Origin: Azospirillum baldaniorum
Lineage (GTDB): Bacteria > Pseudomonadota > Alphaproteobacteria > Azospirillales > Azospirillaceae
Direction of reading: 5' to 3'
NCBI RefSeq assembly: GCF_003119195.2
Contig: NZ_CP022254.1
Span: 1 to 64,000 of the forward strand
Length of the DNA stretch: 64,000 nt
Part shown: piece after piece, positions 1 through 8,750 of the stretch
Layout: the number at the start of each line of letters is the position of its first letter
Position numbering within the stretch: position 1 is the stretch's first letter
Position numbers and translations under genes: made by a program
The notes under the pieces: model-generated
Databases searched by the model: none
What the model saw: only the letters and a program-made list of their open reading frames with translations
What the model was told of the DNA's origin: nothing

Positions 1-499
1 CGCTCTATTATTACGTCAAGAAAAGCAGGATCTGCTTTTTCAATGCCATCTTGCTGCAGCCGACCAAGCGCTGGAGACCATCTGCACCGACCCGTCACTG
101 AACGGTCTTGAGCGGTTGCGGCGCAGCCTCGTCGCTTACGTCATCTCGATCATCGGCGAGGACAGCTTCAGCGTCGTCATCCTGGAGGAGCGGTCGCTCA
201 GCGACGAACAGTTGCGGGTGGTGATCGAGAAGCGCGATGCCTTCGAGCGCCGTTTGCAGGACGTCGTGCGCGCCGGGGTGACGGATGGCAGCATCCTGCG
301 CTGCGATCCGAAATTCGCCGTCTTCTCCGTCCTGGGGCCGCAAACTGGGTGACGAAATGGCATCGGCCCGAGGGGGCCTGGACCATCGACGAGATTCGCG
401 CAGGCGTCGGCGGCTCTCCTGTGCCGCGGGCTGGCGGCCGAGCCGGTGCCCGGCTACCCGAGCAAATCGGCTGTACGGAGACCAACCCTAACGCTTTGA
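1..499 (+). pseudogene. TetR-family regulator, 3' part, frameshifted
   Basis: The window opens inside a TetR-type repressor. The first codons read LYYYVK, the end of the TetR helix-turn-helix (usual pattern LYYYVxNKxxLL). The frame then changes and continues KQDLLFQCHLAAAD near base 22. A second change near 332 leads to NWVTKWHRPEGAW, and a third near 398 to ALLCRGLAAEP, ending at a TGA at 497-499. Together these make a normal TetR C-terminal ligand domain, so three single-base indels interrupt an otherwise conserved gene. The start lies outside the window. It converges with the lysR remnant. The interruptions may be real decay or sequence errors: I see no in-frame nonsense substitutions, which favours errors. 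Ligand and targets are unknown. Confidence 0.75.
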
Positions 500-566
500 G
501 CGGAATCGACCGTCGGCCGACGGTGGTCGAGGCCCCGCACGAGGTCGCTTCGGGAACGCCGAGCCC

Positions 567-1491
567 TCAGCTCCGGGGCTGGTCTTCGGGCCTGGGCGCC
601 TTGCTCCTCGTCGTCGGGAACACCCTGGCGCAGAGGAAGTCCACCAGCGCCCGAACCTTCGGCGAGGGTGCTTGCTTGCCGCCACAGCACGTGGAAGAGG
701 CCGGTGCGTTCCACATGATCGGTCAGGATCGGCACCAACCGTCCATCGGCCAAGGGCTCGCGGATGGCGAAGTCCGGCAGGAAGGCGATTCCCAGCCCTT
801 GCAGCGCGAAGCACACGCGAGTCTCGATGTTGTTGCAGATCATCGAGGTGGGCAGTTGCAGTTCAGGCTCGCCGGGGTTTGCCGCAGCGCCCAGACCTCC
901 AGCTTGCCGCTGTTGGGAAAGCGGTAGTGCAGGCAGGTTTGCTGCAGCAGATCGGCGGGGGTTCGCGGTACGCCCCGCCGCGCCAGGTAATCCGGCGAGG
1001 CGACCAGATGCATCTGGAAGCTGCCAAGCCGACGTGCCGACAGCCGTGAGTCGGCCGGCTCGCCCGTGCGCACCACGGCGTCGAAGCCCTCCTCGATGAC
1101 ATCCACCATGCGGTCGGTGAAATCCAGGTCCAGTTCTATCGCGGGATAGGCGCGCATGAACTCGCCGAGCACCGGCAGCATCAGCGAGCTGACCAGCGGC
1201 AGGCTCACCCGCAGGCGACCGCGCGGCGCGGCCGTGAGCTGCGACAACTCCAGTTCCGCGGCTTCGATCTCGGCCAGGATGCGACGGCTGCGCTCAGGAA
1301 CAGCGTGCCCTCGGCCGTCAACGTGACGCTGCGCGTGCTGCGATGGAACAGCCGCACGCCAGCTTTTCTTCCAGCCGCGCCACGCTCTTGCCCACAGCCG
1401 AAGCCGACACGCCCAGCAGCCGGCCGGCGGCGACGAAGCTGCGGGTCTCGGCGACCTGCACGAACACCATGAAGCCGTTCAGGCTGTCCAT
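567..1491 (-). pseudogene. LysR-family transcriptional regulator, frameshifted
   Basis: Reading right to left, the gene begins MDSLNGFMVFVQVAETRSF, a typical LysR winged-HTH N-terminus. The frame breaks after VARLEEKL near 1358 (expected continuation GVRLFHRST is present in the next frame), again near 1293, near 878 after LRQTP, and near 662. The pieces rejoin into a full-length LysR protein of about 305 residues: HTH at 1-60, then the substrate-binding domain with FTDRMVDVIEEGFDAVVRTG and GLGIAFLPDFAIREPL. Three of the four breaks are restored by adding one base. It is divergent from the serine hydrolase at 1616, the usual arrangement for a LysR regulator and its target. Whether it is a true pseudogene or badly sequenced cannot be told from one sequence. 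Confidence 0.8.
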
Positions 1492-1615
1492 GATCGGCAT
1501 CCCCTGGGTGATTGCGGACTGTTTGTTCCGCACAACAAGGAAATGTAGCCTACTTTTTCTTTAATCGAGAGATTTCTATCGTCGGGGCATTGCCGATCGC
1601 ATCGAGGCACCAGCC

Positions 1616-2803
1616 ATGACGAACTCACCATTTCCTCTGCATCACGCTGCTCCGTCCACCCATCTGTCCACCCGCATCCAGGCCGTCGTCCAGCAGGCCG
1701 TGGACGACCGGAGACTGGTCGGTGCCGTTGTTCTGGTCGCACGTGACGGCGAACTGATCCACCAGCAGGCCGCTGGACTGGCCGACCGCGAAAGCGCGCG
1801 GCCGCTGACCGTCGGGACGGTGTTCCGGCTGGCTTCGGTGAGCAAGCCCGTCGTCGCCACCGCCGCGCTGGTCCTGGTGGCGCAGGGGCGGCTCGACCTG
1901 GACACCGGCATCGACACCTGGTTGCCCGAGTTCCGTCCCGCGCTGGCCGATGGCCGCCCGGCGCGCATCACGGTGCGACAGTTGCTCAGCCACACGGCCG
2001 GTCTCGGTTACCGCTTCCTCGAGACGGACGCAAACGGCCCTTACGCTCTGGCAGGCGTGTCGGATGGCATGGATGCGTCCAGCATCACTCTTGAGGAAAA
2101 TCTGCGTCGGCTCGCCAGCGTGCCGCTGCTGTACGAGCCGGGCACGGCTTGGGGCTATTCACTGGCAACCGATGTGCTGGGCGCGCTGATCGCGCGAGTC
2201 GACGGCACGCCGCTGGACGAGGCCGTGAGGCGGCTGGTGACCGGCCCGCTTGGCATGACCGAAACCGGTTTCGCCGCCCGCGATCCCCGGCGTGTGGCCA
2301 CCGCCTATGTGAGCGATGCGCCGCAGCCGCACCGGCTGGCCGAGGCGAGACGGTTTCGCCCTTCGAGGGCGCCGTCGGCATTGCCTACAGCCCGGCCCGC
2401 ATCTTCGACACGTCGGCTTTCCCGTCGGGTGGCGCCGGCATGGCGGGCACCGCCGGGGACTTTCTGCGCCTGCTGGAAACCTTGCGCCAGGGGGCGGCGC
2501 GCTGCTGCCCGGTGACCTGATCGGGGAAATGGGGCGAGACCAGACCGGCGGGATGGACCTGCCCAATGCCCGGGCTTCGGCTTCGGCTTGGGCTTTTCGG
2601 TGCTGCGCGACCCTCGGCTTGCCGCATCGCCGGAATCGCCGGGCACTTGGCGGTGGGGCGGCGCCTACGGCCATGCCTGGTTCGTGGATCGGGCGCGGGG
2701 GCTGAGCGTCGTCGCCTTCACCAACACGCTGTACGAAGGCATGTCCGGCCGCTTCGTCACGGATCTGCGCGACGCTGTCTACGGCGCGCTGGAGGATCGG
2801 TGA
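1616..2803 (+). pseudogene. Serine hydrolase (class C beta-lactamase/esterase family), frameshifted
   Basis: The first 240 residues are an intact beta-lactamase-fold N-terminal half with the catalytic SxxK motif at S74-V-S-K77 (LASVSKP) and the second-motif tyrosine in GYSLATD. The frame is lost near 2341, where adding one G restores GETVSPFEGAVGIAYSPARIF. It is lost again near 2493 (one G restores GGGALLPGDLIGEMG) and near 2572 (one C restores PGFGFGLGFSVLRD). The repaired protein is about 395 residues, normal for these DD-peptidase-like esterases. The C-terminal part includes WRWGGAYGHAWFVD, the position of the HxG-type third motif. The stop overlaps the start of the next small frame. Substrate is unknown. 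All three breaks sit in G or C runs, suggesting sequence error rather than old decay. Confidence 0.8.
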
Positions 2804-2922
2804 TGACGGCGACACCCGCAAGAATGGCTGCCATCGTGTTTCGCGGCGGCATCACCGGCAAGGAGATCGTCGCGCGGTCCGTCGAGGACGCGGAACGCCG
2901 CATGCCGGGGGCTGGACGATGA
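2803..2922 (+). CDS. Small 39-residue protein of unknown function, between hydrolase and MFS genes
   Basis: A short frame begins at an ATG sharing one base with the TGA stop of the serine hydrolase. Its own TGA overlaps the ATG of the MFS gene, so the three are arranged for translational coupling. The product begins MTATPARMAAIVFRGG and ends with a charged tail. I recognise no domain, signal peptide or membrane segment. It may be a genuine coupling or leader peptide, or simply a remnant that keeps ribosomes moving into the transporter gene. The case for it rests only on the tight stop-start overlaps at both ends. Confidence 0.3.
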   Translation: MTATPARMAAIVFRGGITGKEIVARSVEDAERRMPGAGR

Positions 2923-4130
2923 GGGCCGCCGGCACCGACCGCCTGCCGCTCGCGTCCCTGCTGGCGCTGGCGATGGCGGCTTTCATCACCATCCTGACCG
3001 AAGCGCTGCCAGCCGGACTGCTGTCGCAGATGGCGCAGGGTCTGGCGGTGTCCGAGGCCTGGGTCGGCCAGACGGTCACGATCTACGCCATCGGGTCTCT
3101 GTTGGCGGCGATACCGCTGACTGTGGCCACGCAGGGCCTGCGCCGTCGCCCGTTGCTGTTGACCGCCATCGCGGGCTTCGTCGTCGCCAACACCGTCACG
3201 ACGCTTTCCGGCAGCTACGCGCTGACGATGGTGGCGCGCTTCCTGGCGGGGGTGTCGGCCGGGCTGCTGTGGGCGCTGCTGGCCGGGTATGCCGCGCGCA
3301 TGGTGCCCGAGCGGCAGAAGGGGCGCGCCATCGCCATCGCGATGGTCGGCACACCACTGGCGCTGTCGCTGGGCGTGCCGGCCGGCACCTTCCTCGGCAG
3401 CCTGCTGGGGTGGCGGACGTGCTTCGGCCTCATGAGCGCCTTGGCGCTGCTGCTCATGGTGTGGGTGCGCGTGACGGTGCCGGATTTTGCCGGGCAGAGG
3501 ACGGGCGAGCGGCTTTCGCTGGGGCGTGTCTTCACCCTGGCCGGTGTGCGTCCGGTGCTGTTCGCGGTGCTGGCGTTCGTTCTGGCGCACAACATCCTCT
3601 ACACCTACATCGCACCGTTCCTGGCGGCGGCGGGCATGGCCGAGCGCACGGATCTGGTGCTGCTGGTGTTCGGCGTCGCCTCGCTGCTGGGCATCTGGAT
3701 CATCGGCGTGCTGATCGACCGCCATCTGCGCGCGCTCACGCTCGTCAGCACGGCCGTGTTCGCCCTGTCCGCGCTGGCGCTCGGGATGGCGGGTGAGGTG
3801 CCGGCCGTGGTGTTCGTGGCGGTGGCCGCCTGGGGCTCGGCCTTCGGCGGTGCGGCGACGTTGTTTCAGACGGCGCTGGCAAAGACGGCGGGAGACGCCG
3901 CGGACGTCGCGCAGTCCATGCTGGTCACCACCTGGAACACGGCGATCGCCGGCGGCGGCATCGTTGGGGGCGTGTTGCTCGGACGGCTGGGCGTCGGTGC
4001 GTTCGCGCCAACCCTGCTGGTGTTGCTGGCGGCGACGCTGGTGGTGGTGCGGGCGGCTCGGCAGCATGGCTTTCCCGCCCCGGCCGGTGCGGTTGGAAAT
4101 CCGGTGCGGTTCGATTCCGGACGGTGCTGA
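2919..4130 (+). CDS. MFS transporter, DHA1-type drug/sugar exporter
   Basis: The 403-residue product is a 12-helix major facilitator. Hydrophobic segments start at LLALAMAAFITILTEALPAG and recur to the C-terminus. A central loop near residue 190 separates two six-helix halves, and the region after helix 2 carries the short basic loop GLRRRP typical of the family. The second half has long GA-rich helices. It resembles AraJ/NepI-like DHA1 exporters, which use proton antiport to expel sugars, nucleosides or drugs. The substrate cannot be read from sequence. The ATG overlaps the stop of the upstream small frame, so it is probably co-transcribed with the serine hydrolase. Unlike the genes before it, this frame is intact. 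It converges with the gamma-glutamyltransferase gene. Confidence 0.85.
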   Translation: MRAAGTDRLPLASLLALAMAAFITILTEALPAGLLSQMAQGLAVSEAWVGQTVTIYAIGSLLAAIPLTVATQGLRRRPLLLTAIAGFVVANTVTTLSGSYALTMVARFLAGVSAGLLWALLAGYAARMVPERQKGRAIAIAMVGTPLALSLGVPAGTFLGSLLGWRTCFGLMSALALLLMVWVRVTVPDFAGQRTGERLSLGRVFTLAGVRPVLFAVLAFVLAHNILYTYIAPFLAAAGMAERTDLVLLVFGVASLLGIWIIGVLIDRHLRALTLVSTAVFALSALALGMAGEVPAVVFVAVAAWGSAFGGAATLFQTALAKTAGDAADVAQSMLVTTWNTAIAGGGIVGGVLLGRLGVGAFAPTLLVLLAATLVVVRAARQHGFPAPAGAVGNPVRFDSGRC

Positions 4131-4139
4131 CTGTCCGGA
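4116..4139. terminator. Stem-loop at the end of the MFS gene
   Basis: TCCGGAC at 4116-4122 pairs with GTCCGGA at 4133-4139 around a 10-base loop, spanning the MFS stop codon in a convergent intergenic gap of about 43 bases. There is no U tract, so termination is only suggested by position. Confidence 0.35.
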
Positions 4140-4173
4140 GGGGGCGCCCCGGGCCGATCCCGTCCACCGACGC

Positions 4174-5778
4174 TCAACCCGGCCCGGACGGTGAAATGAC
4201 CGCGGCGTTGCAGGACGAAGGATCTCGGGCTCGAATCGCGTTGCCTTCGCCACGCGGATCGTGGGCGCCGGATACGGTGCCTGCATCGGCGAGGCGGATG
4301 GCCCCGGCTTGGCCGAAGATCGGCGACAGGGCGGGAAGGGGCGCCACCTCATGCCCCAGGGCGGCAAGGTTTCCGATCGCGGCCTCGCCCAGGGACGCCT
4401 CGATCTTGAGGCTGTCACGGCTGTCGGAGAAGGTCCTTCCCAGAAGGAAGCGGGGCTGGGCAAGCGCCTCCTCAGGCGTCATGCCGTAGTCGATCAAACC
4501 GGTGAGCAGCACGGCAAGGGTCTGCGGCTGGCCGTCCGCACCCTGGGTGCCGTAGAGAAGATGAGGCTTCCCATTTTTGAGGGCGATGCCGGGGTTCAGG
4601 GTGTAGAAGGGCCGCTTGCCGGGTTTGATCGCGTTGCGGTCGCCGGGAACGGTTGAGAACGCCGCGCCGCGATTCTGCCAGAGGACGCCGGTATCGCCGA
4701 CCAGGACACCGCTGCCCCAGTCGAAATAGGTGCTCTGCAGAACACTCGCGCAGCGTCCCTGCTCGTCGGTTGCGGCGAAGAAAACCGTGTCGCCATGGCG
4801 GTAGGGATGCGGCCAGGGCAGGGCGCGTGCCGGTTCGATGGCCGAGGCTTTGCCGGCCAGACGCCGCGGGTCGAGAAAGTCCCAGGGCAGCAGCTCGGAA
4901 CCGTCGGGATCGGCGATGAGCGGCCGGTCCAGGAAGGCCTGCTTCACCGCCTCGACCAGCAGGTGATAGCGGAGCGGGCTTGTGGGGGGCAGGGCCGCCA
5001 GATCGAAGTGGGAGAGAACGCCCATGATCGCCAGCGTGGAAAGTCCCTGCGTCGGCGCAGGCGGGGCCAGCAGGGTCAGCCCGCGATAGTCCAAGCCGAC
5101 GGGGGCCTCCTCCCGCGTCCGGGTCGCCGCCAGATCCGCGGCGCCGAGGGGGGAGCCCGCGGCGGCCAGTCCCTCGGCCAGTTGCCGTCCGAGCCGCCCG
5201 TCATAGAAGGACCGGCAGCCATCCTCGGCCAGCAGGGAAAGGCTGCGGGCGAGAGCGGGCTGCTTGAAGAACTCGCCGGGGACGACGCTGAAATGATCCG
5301 CGAAGCCCTCCCAGTGCGGGATCTCGTCGCGCCGGAAATCGAACCAGAACTGTTGCGAGCGGGTGGGGACATAGCCGTCCCGGGCCTGGGCAACGGCGGG
5401 GGCGAGGAGGTCGGCGAAGGGTTCGCTGCCGCCCCATTGTTCGGCGCTGTAGGCGAGCGCTCGCCCCCAGCTGTCGACCGCGCAGGCCGGGGTGACGGTC
5501 GAGGCGGGGCCGCGCAGGGGGATCGCAGCCTGATAGGCGGGAAGCCGGCCCGCCGCCTGTCCGATGCCGAGGAAACAGCGTTGCCGCCCCTGCCGGTCCG
5601 CCACCAGCCAGATGGCATCGCCGCCGATCCCGCAGAAATGCGGCATGACGACGGACAGGCTGGCGGCGATGGCGACCGCCGCTTCGATGGCGGTGCCGCC
5701 CCTCGCCAGAATGGCGGCCCCGGCCTCGGATGCCAGGGGGTGCGGGCTGGTGACCATTCCCGGCCGGGCGACGTTCAT
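4174..5778 (-). CDS. Gamma-glutamyltransferase family protein (Ntn hydrolase)
   Basis: The product (534 residues) belongs to the gamma-glutamyltranspeptidase family. It shows the N-terminal signature MVTSPHPLASEAGAAIL, the GIGGDAIWLV glycine loop, and the autocleavage site GDTVFFAATDEQG, in which the threonine after GD would become the catalytic N-terminus of the small subunit. The following QSTYFDWGSGV and the NPGIALKNGKP block are also family features. No signal peptide is seen, so it is probably cytoplasmic, unlike periplasmic glutathione-degrading GGTs. I start it at the ATG 5778, which has GGGAAAG just upstream; earlier start codons fall inside a hairpin. It is last in an operon behind an ABC transporter, suggesting it hydrolyses an amide bond in the imported compound. 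The actual substrate is unknown. Confidence 0.85.
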   Translation of the reverse strand: MNVARPGMVTSPHPLASEAGAAILARGGTAIEAAVAIAASLSVVMPHFCGIGGDAIWLVADRQGRQRCFLGIGQAAGRLPAYQAAIPLRGPASTVTPACAVDSWGRALAYSAEQWGGSEPFADLLAPAVAQARDGYVPTRSQQFWFDFRRDEIPHWEGFADHFSVVPGEFFKQPALARSLSLLAEDGCRSFYDGRLGRQLAEGLAAAGSPLGAADLAATRTREEAPVGLDYRGLTLLAPPAPTQGLSTLAIMGVLSHFDLAALPPTSPLRYHLLVEAVKQAFLDRPLIADPDGSELLPWDFLDPRRLAGKASAIEPARALPWPHPYRHGDTVFFAATDEQGRCASVLQSTYFDWGSGVLVGDTGVLWQNRGAAFSTVPGDRNAIKPGKRPFYTLNPGIALKNGKPHLLYGTQGADGQPQTLAVLLTGLIDYGMTPEEALAQPRFLLGRTFSDSRDSLKIEASLGEAAIGNLAALGHEVAPLPALSPIFGQAGAIRLADAGTVSGAHDPRGEGNAIRARDPSSCNAAVISPSGPG

Positions 5779-5795
5779 CTCTTTCCCCATGCGCA

Positions 5796-5823
5796 AAGCC
5801 CGGCCGCAGTTCCGGCCGGGCTT
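5796..5823 (-). terminator. Strong stem-loop between ABC binding protein and GGT genes
   Basis: AAGCCCGGCC (5796-5805) and GGCCGGGCTT (5814-5823) form a perfect 10-bp stem with an 8-base loop, starting 11 bases beyond the stop of the binding-protein gene. Such hairpins in ABC operons often protect the upstream message or partly terminate transcription, giving more binding protein than downstream enzyme. There is only a three-base U run, so full termination is doubtful. Confidence 0.55.
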
Positions 5824-5833
5824 CGTCCTGCGA

Positions 5834-6871
5834 TCAGTCGGCCTTGTAGGCGAGCTTGCGGTCGGCCGCCGGCGGCAGGAACTGGCGGGTGAAGACCTGC
5901 TCCGGCTTGGGCGTGGCGGTCAGCTGGTAGCCTTCGACCATGATGCCGATCGAGCGGGCGAGGCGCGCGTCGTCCACGTCGCCAAGGCCGATCCGGTCGA
6001 CTTCGGGCGACAGGATGAGTTGCTCGTAGGAGAACTTCATGCGGGCGCGTTCAAGCTCTTCCTTGGCCAGATTGTCGTAGGCAAGGACCGCCTTCAGCCC
6101 GGCCTCGGCGTCCGCGCCGATCTCCACAGCTGCCTTGTTGACCGCGCGGACGAGGCCGGCCACGGCGTCCGGGTTCTCCTTGATCAGCTTCTGGGAGACC
6201 ATCATGCCGTTGGAATAGAGGTCGAGACCGAATTCGCCGAACAGCAGCCAGTTGTAGTCCTTGGCGGGGTCCTGGCGGTTGTTGATCAGGTTGAACCAGC
6301 TGGTGATGTTGAAGACCAGGGCGCCGTCGATGTCGCCCTTGATCAGCATCGGCTCCTGCAGGTTCGGCCCCATGTTCTCGATGGCGACCTTGGTCATGTC
6401 GACCTTGTTGAGCGTGCCGAGCACGGTGACGAGGCGGGTGGTCGGGGTGCCCTGGGCGCCGCCCAGCTTCTTGCCGACGAGATCGGCGGGCTTGGTGATG
6501 TTGGTCGCCTTCTTGGAGACGATCGCGAAGGGCGGCTTGTTCCAGAGCTGATAGACCATGATCGGCACCTCGCCGGGGCGGGTCGCCGCGTTCTGGATGA
6601 TCGCGTTGATGTCGCCGAAGCCGGCGTCATAAGCCCCCGACATGATGCGGGTCACGGAGGCCGCCGACCCTTCGCCCTGGTCGATGGTGACGTTCAGCCC
6701 TTCGGCCTTGAAGTAGCCCTTCTGCTGCGCCAGCAGGAAGGGAGCGTCGGAGCCCTGGGTCTTCCAGCCGAGCGTGAACTTGATGTTGGTTTCGGCCAAC
6801 GCCGGCGCGCTCAGGCCCGGCCCACTCAGACAAAGGCCGAGCGCAAGCGTCGAGAGAAGCTTTTTCAACAT
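5834..6871 (-). CDS. ABC transporter substrate-binding protein (NMT1/THI5, TauA/SsuA type)
   Basis: The product is 345 residues. It opens with a signal peptide, MLKKLLSTLALGLCLSG, cleaved after ALA, and so is exported to the periplasm. The mature part begins NIKFTLGWKTQGSDAPFLLAQQKGYF, the hallmark of NMT1/THI5-like binding proteins for nitrate, sulfonates, hydroxymethylpyrimidine and related compounds. The phrases LVGKKLGGAQGTPTTRLV and GDIDGALVFN are the usual hinge and second-lobe segments. The frame is open further upstream, but the ATG at 6871 is chosen because the signal peptide begins there. It is the third gene of an ABC operon with permease and ATPase. Substrate is not determinable; the nearby amidohydrolase hints at a nitrogen-containing ring or amide. 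Confidence 0.88.
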   Translation of the reverse strand: MLKKLLSTLALGLCLSGPGLSAPALAETNIKFTLGWKTQGSDAPFLLAQQKGYFKAEGLNVTIDQGEGSAASVTRIMSGAYDAGFGDINAIIQNAATRPGEVPIMVYQLWNKPPFAIVSKKATNITKPADLVGKKLGGAQGTPTTRLVTVLGTLNKVDMTKVAIENMGPNLQEPMLIKGDIDGALVFNITSWFNLINNRQDPAKDYNWLLFGEFGLDLYSNGMMVSQKLIKENPDAVAGLVRAVNKAAVEIGADAEAGLKAVLAYDNLAKEELERARMKFSYEQLILSPEVDRIGLGDVDDARLARSIGIMVEGYQLTATPKPEQVFTRQFLPPAADRKLAYKAD

Positions 6872-6897
6872 GGGAGGCTCCGTTTCGGGATGAAGGG

Positions 6898-7671
6898 TCA
6901 GGCGGAAGCAAAGCCCTGGCGACGGGTGGCCCAGCCGGTGACGCGCGCCTCGACCAGCGAGAAGGCGACGTAGAGCAGGATGCCCAGCGCGGCGAGCAGG
7001 AAGAGGCCGGCGAAGACCAGCGGCACGTCGAAGTTCGAGGAGGCCGTCATCATCACGTTGCCGATGCCCTTGTTGGAGGCGACGGTTTCGGACAGCACGC
7101 TGCCGACGAAGGCGAAGGTGACGGCGATCTTCAGCGAGGCGAAGAAGAAAGGCATGGTGCGGGGCAGCCCGACGTTCCAGAGGATGTCGAGCTTGCTGGC
7201 GCCGAGCGACTTGAGGACGTCCTCCAGCTCCGGCTCGGTGGTGGCGAGGCCGGTCGCGATGTTGACGACGATCGGGAAGAAGCACATCGCGAGCGCGGTG
7301 AGGATGGCCGGTGTCGCACCCGATCCGAACCACAGCACGAAGATCGGCACCACCGCGACCTTGGGGATCGAGGAGAAGCCGATCAGCAGGGGATAGACCG
7401 TGTCGTAGGCGGTGCGGGAGACGCCGACGGCCGCCCCGATGACCACCCCGACGGTAACGCCCAGGATGAAGCCGATCATCGTGGTCCAGAGGGTCTGCAG
7501 CACATGGGGCCAGAGGATGCCGAGGCGGGAAACCAGCGTCGCGAAGACCTGGGTCGGGCGGGGGAGGACCAGATCGGAGACCTGAAGGGCGAGGCAGAGG
7601 AACTCCCAGGTTGCGAAGAAGCCGAGGATGAGGATGGCGGCCCAGAGGCGGCGGCGCAGTTCGTAGCTCAT
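6898..7671 (-). CDS. ABC transporter permease (TauC/SsuC type)
   Basis: The 257-residue protein has six predicted membrane helices (LWAAILILGFFATWEFLC first) and the binding-protein-dependent permease EAA loop, seen as LEDVLKSLGASKLDILWNVGLPRTMPFFF. It would form a homodimeric inner-membrane channel with the ATPase encoded just upstream and the binding protein downstream. The ATG lies three bases beyond the ATPase stop, so the genes are tightly coupled. The family transports sulfonates, nitrate, pyrimidines and similar small solutes. Confidence 0.9.
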   Translation of the reverse strand: MSYELRRRLWAAILILGFFATWEFLCLALQVSDLVLPRPTQVFATLVSRLGILWPHVLQTLWTTMIGFILGVTVGVVIGAAVGVSRTAYDTVYPLLIGFSSIPKVAVVPIFVLWFGSGATPAILTALAMCFFPIVVNIATGLATTEPELEDVLKSLGASKLDILWNVGLPRTMPFFFASLKIAVTFAFVGSVLSETVASNKGIGNVMMTASSNFDVPLVFAGLFLLAALGILLYVAFSLVEARVTGWATRRQGFASA

Positions 7672-7674
7672 GGC

Positions 7675-8517
7675 TCAGGCTCCGCGGATGGCGGTGTCGG
7701 TGCGCGCGTCGATGATGAGGTCGCGCAGGCGCTGGTTGAGGGCGACGAAATCCGCATCGAAGGTCATCTGGATCGTGCGCGGGCGGGGGAAGTCGACGGC
7801 GCTGTCATTGATGATGCGGCCGGGGCGGGCGCTCATCACGCAGACGCGCGAGGCGAGGAACCCCGCCTCCTTCAGGTCGTGGGTGATGAGCAGGACGGTG
7901 GGTTTGCGCTTCAGCCACAGGGATTGCATCGTCCCCCACAGCTCCTCGCGCGTGAACTGGTCGAGCGCGCCGAACGGCTCGTCGAGCAGCAGCAGGCTCG
8001 GTTCATGGATGAGGGCGCGGCAGAGGTTCGCGCGCTGCAGCATCCCGCCCGACAGCTGCCAGGGATAATGGCCGGCGAATTTGTCGAGCCCGACATCGGC
8101 CAGCAGGGCATGCACGCGGTCGCGGTATTCCGTCTTGCGCTTGGCGCGATAGTCGGAGCGGAAGGGCCGCACGATCTTCAGCGGCAGCATGACGTTCCGC
8201 TCGATGGTCAGCCAGGGCAGCATGGTCGGATTCTGGAAGGCCATGCCGATGCGCAGGGCCTTGGCCGCCACCTCGCGCCCGCCGACGAGGACGGCCCCCC
8301 GGGTCGGCTGCAGCAGGCCGGCGGTCAGCCGCAGGATCGTCGACTTCCCGCAGCCCGACGGGCCGACCAGGGCGACGAATTCGCCATCGGCGATCCGAAG
8401 GTTCGTCTCCTGCAGGGCTGCGAACGACTTGCCCGGCGCGCCGAACGAAACGGCGGCCTGGGAAAGCTCGACGGCGATGGCGGAACGGCCTTGCTGGATG
8501 GCTTGGGATGGGGACAT
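7675..8517 (-). CDS. ABC transporter ATP-binding protein (TauB/SsuB type)
   Basis: A 280-residue ABC ATPase with Walker A GPSGCGKST, Q-loop MAFQNPTM, signature LSGGMLQRANLCRAL, Walker B LLLLDEPFGALD, and switch histidine in LLITHDL. The signature reads LSGGM rather than LSGGQ, a known variation in this subfamily. It energises uptake through the permease and binding protein downstream. I use the ATG at 8517 because a GAGG sequence lies 8 bases upstream; the GTG at 8526 would overlap that site. It is the first gene of the reverse-strand operon, and its promoter region is shared with the divergent gntR gene. Confidence 0.92.
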   Translation of the reverse strand: MSPSQAIQQGRSAIAVELSQAAVSFGAPGKSFAALQETNLRIADGEFVALVGPSGCGKSTILRLTAGLLQPTRGAVLVGGREVAAKALRIGMAFQNPTMLPWLTIERNVMLPLKIVRPFRSDYRAKRKTEYRDRVHALLADVGLDKFAGHYPWQLSGGMLQRANLCRALIHEPSLLLLDEPFGALDQFTREELWGTMQSLWLKRKPTVLLITHDLKEAGFLASRVCVMSARPGRIINDSAVDFPRPRTIQMTFDADFVALNQRLRDLIIDARTDTAIRGA

Positions 8518-8546
8518 GCGGCGCACCTCGTGACGGACTAATCAAC

Positions 8547-8644
8547 TGTATGCAACAGGTGCGCCAAACGTCCTGGCGGGCCGCGCTCCACATCAGACAT
8601 GACCAGCTTTTGGCGAGGAAAAGTGTGTACAATCATTGCATGCA
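8547..8644. promoter_or_regulatory. Divergent ABC/gntR control region with TGYATGCA motifs
   Basis: The gap between the ABC operon (start 8517) and gntR (start 8751) contains TGTATGCA at 8547-8554, within a CTGT...ACAG inverted repeat, and the perfect palindrome TGCATGCA at 8637-8644. An identical TGCATGCA occurs at 9952-9959 before the amidohydrolase. FCD-type GntR regulators typically bind short palindromes of this size beside their own gene, so these are candidate operators. The assignment is inference from recurrence only. Confidence 0.5.
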
Positions 8645-8750
8645 TTTGATTTGTGCAGGGTGAGGAGGCTGTTGCATTCAAATGCGGCACTTGGCGAGTT
8701 GAATTCCCGCCTGACCTCCCTTATGCAGAGTGGGTCAGGAGAGGGCGGTG

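Noticed and set aside
2757..4463. Reverse 568-residue frame opposite the MFS gene
   Set aside because: Composition is rich in R, H, P and Q, the typical shadow of a membrane protein gene; the forward frame has 12 clear membrane helices.
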